The notes under the pieces are model-generated. The model saw only the letters and a program-made list of their open reading frames with translations, made no database searches and was not told the origin of the DNA. A DNA stretch of 64,000 nucleotides from Oncomelania hupensis (taxonomy: Eukaryota > Mollusca > Gastropoda > Littorinimorpha > Pomatiopsidae). Location: NCBI GenBank assembly GCA_036898135.1, contig CM072512.1, forward strand, positions 17,112,597 to 17,176,596, written 5' to 3'. The position numbers and the translations under genes are program-made. Within the stretch, counting starts at the first letter, position 1; every line of letters begins with the position of its first letter. This document shows, piece by piece, positions 56,262 through 64,000 of the stretch.

Positions 56262-56640
56262 AGGATGCTATATACGCGCCTTTCCCCAAATCAATCAGGC
56301 TCAAAGCGCGGCGATCTATACCAACATACACGCTCACCTGTCTCTTACACCCTCACACACACACCAAATACACATCCATCACTCAAACAGGTGGTGTAAA
56401 GGCATGGAGATCGCTATTAGAAGACGGAAAGAAAATCGAATTTTTATTTTTGAAATTTTTATATTGACTGCGTCCTGTACCATTATTGAAGGGAGGGAGG
56501 AAACCGGAGTGCCCGGAGAAAACCCTCGATGACCTCAGTAGTCTCGTACCTAAGTCACATACGTTCGCCCCTTGCGGGAATCGAACCCGCGACCTTCGGC
56601 ATAGGAAACCGGCGACTTATCCACTGCGCCACGAGGCCAC
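56172..56640 (-). mobile_element. SINE-B, full-length, tRNA-derived head
   Basis: The minus strand starts with a tRNA-like head at about 56640-56567 (GGCCTCGTGGCGCAGTGGAT; B box GGGTTCGATTCCC), then the body (GGGTTTTCTCCGGGCACTCC, CGATTTTCTTTCCGTCTTC, GATCGCCGCGCTTTGAGCC) and TAGCATCCTGTATT(ATT)n at 56186-56262. This is the best reference copy for the family in the window. Confidence 0.9.
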
Positions 56641-57069
56641 GAGGCCACCCCAATAAACAATAGGCCAATAGGCCAAGCTAGGCCAATAAACAAATCACTT
56701 TATCGATATGTATAAATTTTGACAGAGTTTGTTGTTGTTGTTGTAGTTGTTGTTGCGCTTAATGGTTAATTTAATTTTTTTCGGTGACGCAACACTCACT
56801 GTGAATTTCAAAAAAGAATCTATGTCTGTGAAGCCGGAATGTGTGACCTTGGGGCCGAATAAACTCAGAAAGCGGTCGTTCTCCTAGCTGACACCATATT
56901 TTGTGAAGAGATGACGTGGAGCCATTGTTAATTATGCAGACCTGAAAGATCAACAGAATAATTCCGATACCCGTAATTATCGTTCAGATAGGCCTTGAAT
57001 GTCTTCTGTACATGGTACTACCGCACTGTCACGCCAAGCATTCGCCTGGTAATTAGAAACGGTCACTTT

Positions 57070-57415
57070 AGACTACCAATCGCCGATACCACAAGGCCAT
57101 TCTGGCTTTAATCATTAGGTTAATGGTTAAATGCAGTAGTGTAGTGGTCGTTATGTTAAATCAGTCGGGAAGGGTTAATACTTGGATGGGTTGACCATGC
57201 TTGGAAGGCAACACAAAAAAGATTGAAACAAGACACCCTCGTTCACCCAGCTGTGAATGGGTACCTGGATCTGTTTAGAACCGGGGAAGGTATATGTAAA
57301 GCAGCGAGGGAGGGGAGACAGACACCGCCCTCATTAAGCTCGCTTAGAGAAAAGGGAGATCTTAAACGCCTCTCTCTCAGCGAGCGAAAGGTTACGGGAC
57401 ACTTTAATAATTAGG
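57070..57415 (+). mobile_element. possible 5S-rRNA-derived SINE
   Basis: GTCGGGAAGGGTTAATACTT followed by GGATGGGTTGACCATGCTTGG resembles the internal control region of 5S rRNA (GGTTAGTACTTGGATGGG...). A block common in animal SINEs follows (TTCACCCAGCTGTGAATGGG, TACCTGGATCTGTTTAGAAC) and then a purine-rich region. The resemblance is partial, with no match to the 5S 5' half, so this is tentative. Confidence 0.45.
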
Positions 57416-57626
57416 TAAGTATAGCTTTCACTTCTCAAGTTGACATAGCCCATGGCGAGATTTTCTCCTTATTCGTGCAGTTCACAAGAGCTATTAGAGT
57501 TTCTGTATGAATGTTTAAGGGTTATTGCTTCTATACACCTCCTTCTTTGTCCCTGCCTGTCCGTATGTCTGCCTGTCTGTCCGTCTGTCTCTTAATCAAT
57601 CAAAAACAAACAAACAAACTACTTAC

Positions 57627-57851
57627 TCTAAAACTATCGTTGGTGAAGCTGTAGATGATGGGGTTAACGAAGCTGTTGGACATGGCTAACCAATGGCAGC
57701 AGTAGTAGATGACCGTGAAAAGACGCTTTTTTTCTACGGAGCCCTGGTAGTCGATGAGCTCTGGGTTGAAGTCGATGGCGAGGAAGAAACAGTGGAGCGG
57801 AGCCCAGCAGAACCCAAACATAAACACCACCAGGATCAGCATTTTTACTAT
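57627..57851 (-). CDS. class A peptide GPCR, TM6-TM7 exon
   Basis: This 225-nt exon (75 residues, phase 0 at both ends) lies between the acceptor TTTTGCAG and the donor AGA|GTAAGT. TM6 is KMLILVVFMFGFCWAPLHCF, with the FxxCWxP motif. An extracellular loop 3 follows (FNPELIDYQGSVEKKR). TM7 ends HWLAMSNSFVNPIIYSF, with the NPxxY motif and then NDSFR. These motifs place it among rhodopsin-like neuropeptide receptors (tachykinin/neuropeptide Y-like branch). TM1-TM5 must be encoded upstream, beyond 57851 and probably outside the window, so the receptor cannot be named or called functional here. Confidence 0.88.
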
Positions 57852-57901
57852 CTGCAAAACACACCACAGACCAAAACAACGGTCATTTCATACTTGTATG
57901 A

Positions 57902-57923
57902 TATACTACTACTACTACTACTT

Positions 57924-57977
<54 letters not shown>
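57902..57977. repeat. (ACT)n microsatellite
   Basis: ACT triplets with one CTT interruption, 50 bp upstream (gene sense) of the TM6-TM7 exon. Followed at 58010-58060 by a SINE-like 3' end that also occurs at 14250-14300. Confidence 0.92.
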
Positions 57978-58614
57978 AGTCCTACTACTATTACTACTAA
58001 TTTATTTTCCAAAGGGCAAAACCAAACTAAAAGCTTGCTCTAAGCACTCGCACGCATACACGCATACTCTGGCATGGATAATATGTAACAATATGATACA
58101 ACATTATGAGGAAAAAAAATCACGTTATACATCCTAAGAAAGAAACAAAAAGATAAACATCACTGATCACATCTACGCATTTAAAACCGCAAATTATAAA
58201 GAGAAGCACACACTCACGCACACACAGACACGCACGCACACAATCGAAGACATGAAAATTAAGACTACATAATGAACCAATGATTTTTTTAAAGTTCAAT
58301 GTAAAAGGTACTACAAAGTGAAACAAAATAATATAAATGATATATGTCAGCAGTAAAAGCAATATTCAAAATCCATACATAAAAATAGTTTTTATATAAA
58401 AACAGTAACATTTAAGTAAAAAAAACTATTTAAAACCATACAGTGACACCCAAAACAACAGAACGAGGTGTACTGTACAGGCAGCAAAACATTCAATAAA
58501 GAACATTACACTTAATGGAAGATTAGTTAACACTAATAGGTACATTCCCACCATCAGAAAAGGTACCACAAACAAAAGTCTTTTCGTTACTTGCATGTTT
58601 TTTTTTGTTTGTGT
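57978..58614. other. no gene recognised
   Basis: AT-rich, with a CA-rich patch at 58205-58240. Confidence 0.4.
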
Positions 58615-59215
58615 TTTAACACGAGGGTGTATAACATCAGCCCCAACGTTATTGAAGTCATTAAAAGCCTGTATGACAACGCTACCAGTACAGTCTTCCA
58701 CAACACAACCATCGGGAACTGGTGCGTCAAGGATGCCTACTCCCTCCAACACTCTTCAACATCTTTCTGGAGCACGTCATGTCAGATCACGAAGGCACAG
58801 TCAGCAAAGGGGGTACAGCAATCTCCAACCTCCGTTTTGCGGACGACATTGATGGATTGGCTGGAGAGGAACAAGAACTTGAACAGCTGGTACGGAGGCT
58901 TGACACCACCTCCAGAGCCTTGGGAATGGAAATAAGCGCAGATAAGACCAAAATAAGAACTAACAACACCAACGGCATCAACAAGGACATCAAGGCAAAA
59001 CTAATCCCTCAACACGGTGCACAGTTTCTAATATTTTGTAGCAACTGTAACAGACAGGAAGTCCTCACCAGGATAGCACAAACAACTGCTACCCTGACAA
59101 AATTGAAGCCCATTTGGAAAGCTACACCCCAATGTAAGGTCGCTGCGCTCCCTTCTCATCTCCATCTTCCTATACTCTTGCAAAACATGGACCCTCACAG
59201 CAGACAAGTGATAAT
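58615..59215 (+). mobile_element. LINE-A internal RT fragment
   Basis: The plus strand encodes RVYNISPNVIEVIKSLYD, VRQGCLLPPTLFNIFLEHVM, NLRFADDIDGLAGEEQELEQ and ALGMEISADKTK in two frames, then RIAQTTATLTKLKPIWK. The catalytic FADD is intact but the frame is broken. The copy is truncated at both ends. Confidence 0.88.
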
Positions 59216-59860
59216 GTGATACATGCAAATTTGTTACGTTATATTAGTTTTGTTTGTATTATTGTCCTTGTATACGGAATTGTCACATCACACACCAAAT
59301 ATCCTTGTAATGTATGGGGACAACAAATTTATCTTGAATCTTGAACAACAACAACAACAACAACAACAAAGTAACTGTCGAAACACCAAAACAACACTTT
59401 CGTAAAATGCATCAATAAATTCAATCTTTCTGAACTCCTCGTCAAGTTAAAAATAATAGTAGCCACGTGTGAACCTGATTTAGATAATGGCAAAGTAAGA
59501 TTTCGCAGCACTTTCTGAATTCATGAATTTTCCATTAATTTCCTGAATGCATTTAGTGATGAAGGAGAGAGAGAGAGAGGGGGGGAGAGAAGGGGGAGGG
59601 GGCTCAACATATATTAATTAAAAAAGACAACTTAATTCTAACTAAAATTACCAATCATTTCCTTGGACACTGAGACAGACACACACATACATTCATACAT
59701 ACACGAACACATACACACACAAGGACACAGAACACCAAAACTGGGTTGTACTAAGAAAGTAGGAATCGGAAAGTGTTTTTTTGACGGAAAGAACGCAAAT
59801 TTCTTCTAAAAATGTAAGAGTTTAAATACTCTAATGCAAAATTGGCTCTTTCCGTCTCAA
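59216..59860. other. no gene recognised
   Basis: Contains (CAA)n at 59344-59370, a GA/G-rich patch at 59564-59600 and a CA-rich stretch at 59680-59725. Confidence 0.4.
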
Positions 59861-60110
59861 AAGTTGACCTAGTTCGTCTCCTAGAGGCGACGAAATAGGT
59901 CGAACTTACTTCAAAATTTTCCCGAAAATTGACCGGATTTTCTCTATCCCGGATAGAGCACTCCCTTGTACTTAAAACACTCTCATGCACTACAACTGCA
60001 CTCCATGCACTAAAAGAGCACTCCCGCGCACTTAGAAAAAAGTGAGTGGCTGGAAAAAAGTGGGTGACTAATACACAAACCCATTTCCTGCATAAAAAGC
60101 AAGGTCAGTC
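59861..60110. repeat. second copy of the palindromic element
   Basis: 59861-59907 is a hairpin (AAGTTGACCTAGTTCGTC pairing with GACGAAATAGGTCGAACTT) homologous to 4600-4647. Downstream, GCACTACAACTGCACT-type motifs (about 59988-60030) echo the 42-bp array at 4177-4364. A further inverted pair, AGTGGGTGACT and AGTCACCCATT, lies at 60058-60118. Confidence 0.6.
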
Positions 60111-60119
60111 ACCCATTTC

Positions 60120-63100
60120 AAGTCTTATGTGTACGCACCCGCACACGCACCAAAATGCATTCACCGAATTATACGTTCACTCTTACCGTCCAGTTGTGCA
60201 TGTGCGCACGCATCCGGATGTAGGCTACCTGTTTACCAACATAGTCAAACGATTACGAAACCCAATTATATGCAAATACATAAAATAATGAGCCTTAATT
60301 CAGCCACTGGCTCATGACTGTTCCTCAGATATAGCCAGAGGTGCGTTCATTGTTTTAATTAGTTGATGCGTTATGAAAATGTTGTGACAATATCGAAAGC
60401 GACTAACGGTGCGAAGTTGGTAAGATGCTATCTGTTCTCTTAACTACGAAGCCAGAACTGGAAACAAACTTTTCTAACAACCCAGAAAAAGGAAACTATG
60501 AACGAAAACCGACACACACGATAACGGAAATAACATGTAGGCCTCACAGTTACAATTTAAGATAAGATAAATACAGTACAAAATGAGAAGAAAACATCAC
60601 GTTGAATACATGTAAGCATTGTGTTCTGATGCCAGCTGACAACCTGGTCAAATTTATTTTACCCGATGCAAACACAATCGATACGAATGTTTCTATACTT
60701 CGCGAACACCTCGCACTTCGCACGCAATGCACGTCTCGACGATTAGACGGGGAAGGTGCATTGGTTGTCAATGTCTTCAATGAGGGTTGCATGCATCACT
60801 GGCTGAAAACACATCTAGCCTATATTATTTACTGCAACAAGTTTAGTTTGAGCTCTCCTTAGACCCAGGAAGAAATCGCCCACATGACCTAATCTCTCAG
60901 TGCCTTCAACCAACCAACGTCCCCATCGTTGCTAACGCTTTAATAAGGTGAGCGCGGAGGAGGATAAGCTGTGTGAGGACCAAAAACTGGCATCCGAGTG
61001 ACAAAGGGGACGTGCGCCACGTGTTCATTAACCTATCTCTTCCCACCATTCATTACCCCTGCCGGCCCAAGTGGCTCGTAAAAAGCGAGCCGTGCCATCC
61101 CAGCCCAATTTGGGCGGTCCGCTGCCAAGAAACATAGAGCGTCCTTCCGAGCGTGGCGTGTTTTGTTTTCCTTGCAGATTACCTATCGGCCCGCCTCCGT
61201 CTTGTTAGCATCACTCAACCCCATTTATGCTCGTGTGTGTATGTGTTTGCGCGTGTGTGCGTGCGCGCTTATGTGTGTGTGTTTTAAGAGTACTAAATCA
61301 CGTTCTGCTTTGTGGCATCATCCAGGAACTGTGCGTAATGTGTGCCTCTGTGTGTGTAAGTATGTTGGGGAAAGTGCTTGTGTGTGTGTGTGAGTGTGTG
61401 TATGTAAGAGGTAGGTACTAGGTGTATTGTTTTGTTCGTGCGAGTGTGTTTCTGTGAATCCTGTGTGCATTTCATCTCCAAAAGGGAAAAAAGACGTAAA
61501 TCATATCACTATAAACAAGTGTTGTCAGTGACACACTTTTATTGCTTTTATTCGAAAGCTTAATGTTTCCTTTAGGACCGTGATGTATACATGTACCAAA
61601 TGATGCCTATATATGTCTCACGGTGAAATGTATTCCTTGTTCATTATATCACACTTGGCAATAAAGTAGCTGAATCTGAATCTACGCATTTTGATGTGAT
61701 GCAGTATTTAAATGTTATAATCTCAATACATAACACGAGTTCCCGGCTTCACCTCCATTAAAATGTGCATTCCCACTCCATGATTAGGTAAAATAAATCG
61801 CACAGGAGTCGGGAAACTCATAAACTACATCAACAGCTACGGGGAATGGTTTAACAGACAGCATACATCAATCAATCCCCCATCCGGCCGAATCAATCTT
61901 TTTCACTTCGCTGCGTTCTGTTGCTTACCTGTTTTTTTGGGCTATAGTTTCCACGCGAATACACAGACGCAAGTAGGCTATGAGCCCCTCGTCGCTTTAA
62001 AGATGCCTTACCGTCTATATTTTACGTTCACGTTTTCTATAAGTGCCCCTTAAGGTATCGTTGAACTAAGGCAACTTTTATACGCGCACAAACATGTTCG
62101 CACACTGAGAGAAATAAAAAGGTCTTACAAACCATTCCACTAGTTCCATGCTTTTGGGAGTGTCGGTAAACAAAGGTCTTTAAAAAAATGGATTCAGGTG
62201 GTGATGATCTGAGAAAGAGAGAAAGAGAGAGACAGACAGACAGATAGACAGAGACAATGGAGACAGAGCAAGAGCCTTTGGGTGAATTCACAAAGAAGTG
62301 AACCGAGTGCGGGAGTCAATGTAGAGTTATAAGCTACCTCATGATAGCATTTTAACAATATTGTATGAACTTCAGACAGAAGACAGGTATAACTTTACTG
62401 CTTAATTAACAAATGGCGATTGTTTGGTGGCTTCGATGTTGATGGTTAAAAAAAAAAGTAATATCCTCGATTAAAGGCATTGCTTTTCTACGACCATCGG
62501 AGTATCTCCTAGCCCCCCCCCCCCCCCACCCCGTCTCAAATTAATATACTATAGAACTAGAAGCGACCAATACTGTTACTATGGAAAAAACAACTATGGA
62601 TATATTTTAGGCATTCTTAATGTACGAACAGCAACCTACATATATCTTTACAGTCAGAGATCTTAAAACATTGCGTAAAACTTAATCATATTATGCGCTG
62701 GCAAATTTGGTGACATGAAAAAAACAATCAAATAAATAATATTGCATGGTTGGTGAAATAAATACCGGAATGTTAAACCTATTTATTTGAACCGGTATTG
62801 CATTTGACAAGCTGTCCAATACATTATAAGCCACTCATGGAATTTTCTTCCTGGGATTTGGGGACACTTAGTCTATTGTTCCTTCAATGCAATTAGTAAT
62901 AAACAAGTCTTCACATACTTACCGTGACTCGCAATGAAAGCCAGTTCCCTAGGAAGTGAGGTTTGTCTATGACATAAATTAACACAATTGTATGCAACAA
63001 CCAGTACAGGTACTGCGTTTTACAAATCCATTACATTTCAAGCTACTGAAACATTTCTTTAGAGCGCAAACGCGATGTTTGTTCGTTATATGCTAAACAA

Positions 63101-63200
63101 AAAAGTATCTGCGTATTTAATATAAGTATTGCGTTTTACTTCACAAGCCACTTAAAGATTTTCGTCGCACTCAAAAGTCATCTTTGAGAAGGATGGTGAT
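60120..63200. other. no gene recognised
   Basis: Small structures only: a hairpin GGCTCGTAAAAAGCGAGCC at about 61073-61091, GT-rich stretches 61230-61420, and a C15 run near 62514. No domain was recognised on either strand. Confidence 0.4.
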
Positions 63201-63207
63201 AATGATA

Positions 63208-63256
63208 ATGATGATGATGATGATGATGATGATGAGGAGGAGGAGGAGGAGAAGGA
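63208..63256. repeat. (GAT)n(GGA)n microsatellite
   Basis: GATGATGATG followed by GAGGAGGAGG. Confidence 0.92.
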
Positions 63257-63832
63257 TGTAGTCTTAATAAAGATATAAGTAAATTAACATATTTTTAATC
63301 GTAGTTCAGTGGCCTACTGCGTTTGAAATGCCATTTGATTAAGTCATATACAAGAGTTTTCTCAATCAAATATTCTTAATAATATTAAATCAACATTTTT
63401 TATTTCTTTCTTTACGTTATTGAGGATACATTTTTTTAGTATTTGACGATGACTTAAATAGAGTAATAAGGTTTTTAGAGCACATTGACATAGCAACAAT
63501 AAGCTATTTAAGGACTTTCTAAGAGAATAACATTAAATCTTCAATTTCTCATTCATGTTACTATGGATATTCCGTTAATGAATAAACTCAGTTCCCACGA
63601 ATTTTTGCTGTTCGTACTATGCGGAACGGCTCTGAACCTATACAGCAAAAGAAGATGTTAGAAACAGCTTGAGATCTGTAATTAATCTGAATACATTCTA
63701 TCGGTAAAAAACCAAACATGTGTGAGTGTGTGTATGTTTGTTTAGAAACGCCGTTATTTTTATACTCTTTATAATCTACCTACGTTGTTTTGAGGTCCCG
63801 TGTCATTTTGATGTGAAAACAGTGTTCAGTTA

Positions 63833-63917
63833 GGCTTAGGGTTGTATTAGCCTTAGTGTTAGGTTGTGAGCTAGGGTTAGGGTTAGGATTTGGGGGTAGA
63901 GTAAAGGTTAGGGTTAG
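63833..63917 (+). repeat. telomere-like TTAGGG-rich patch
   Basis: Scattered TTAGGG/TTAGGGTTAGGG units (GCTAGGGTTAGGGTTAGG, AAGGTTAGGGTTAG) interspersed with degenerate variants. Too short and imperfect for a chromosome end. Confidence 0.6.
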
Positions 63918-64000
63918 CTTCAAAAATCGGACAAATTTGAAAAAAAAAAGTCAAAACAACGCACGTGACGTTTTATGAAAGTCATAACAAATGCGTTTTT

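Larger units (their letters stand above)
52522..57626. other. GPCR intron with simple repeats and SINEs
   Basis: A 5.1-kb intron. It contains a purine-rich low-complexity block (53095-53440), a G10 run near 54041, (GTGATG)n near 54130, a partial SINE-A (55905-56015), a SINE-B (56172-56640) and a 5S-like SINE (57070-57415). No further exon was recognised on either strand. Confidence 0.5.

Noticed and set aside
63833..63917. Telomere
   Set aside because: TTAGGG units are few and degenerate; likely an interstitial patch.

Overview
This window is eukaryotic, repeat-rich animal DNA. It contains intron-split genes, GT-AG splice sites, long microsatellites, tRNA-headed SINEs, several LINE clades and LTR retrotransposons. 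The mix of SINE and LINE families, an AIG1/GIMAP-type GTPase and a peptide GPCR suggests a marine lophotrochozoan, most likely a gastropod mollusc. That is inferred from the style of the sequence and is not proven by it. Only two host genes can be supported. Both lie on the minus strand and are incomplete at their 5' ends.

Layout. 0-18 kb is a repeat field: a minus-strand solo LTR with perfect target-site duplications (TSDs), LINE 3' ends, a palindrome-rich element at 4.1-4.65 kb, SINEs, a twin-primed LINE fragment, an inverted pair of one repeat, a pogo-like TA-flanked element, and an LTR carrying a Harbinger-like DNA transposon. 18.3-28.7 kb holds host gene 1 (minus strand), built from five exons whose splice phases all agree. 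It encodes a PARP14-style macro domain followed directly by an AIG1/GIMAP GTPase that ends in a CaaX box. Its introns contain a solo LTR, tandem SINEs and a LINE interrupted by an L2-like LINE.

29.8-43.9 kb is a nested stack. A solo LTR (30250-42820) is split by a LINE with an SGNH-type ORF1, endonuclease, RT and RNase H (30564-42352, 11-bp TSD). That LINE is split by a full-length LTR retrotransposon (30952-37365, TSD ATATG, near-identical LTRs). The inner element has Ty3/Gypsy-type proteins in the order Gag-PR-INT-RT-RNase H, with integrase upstream of RT. This is the arrangement known from the Gmr1 group and not the normal Gypsy order.

44-48 kb is another pogo-like element and scrambled LINE copies. 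48-52 kb has no recognisable gene. 52.1-57.9 kb holds host gene 2 (minus strand), two exons of a class A peptide GPCR (TM6-TM7 and the C-terminal tail) whose upstream exons lie outside the window. 56-64 kb contains further SINE/LINE fragments, a second copy of the 4.6-kb hairpin element, and microsatellites. The two host genes show no sign of working together. The repeats form a readable order of insertion events.
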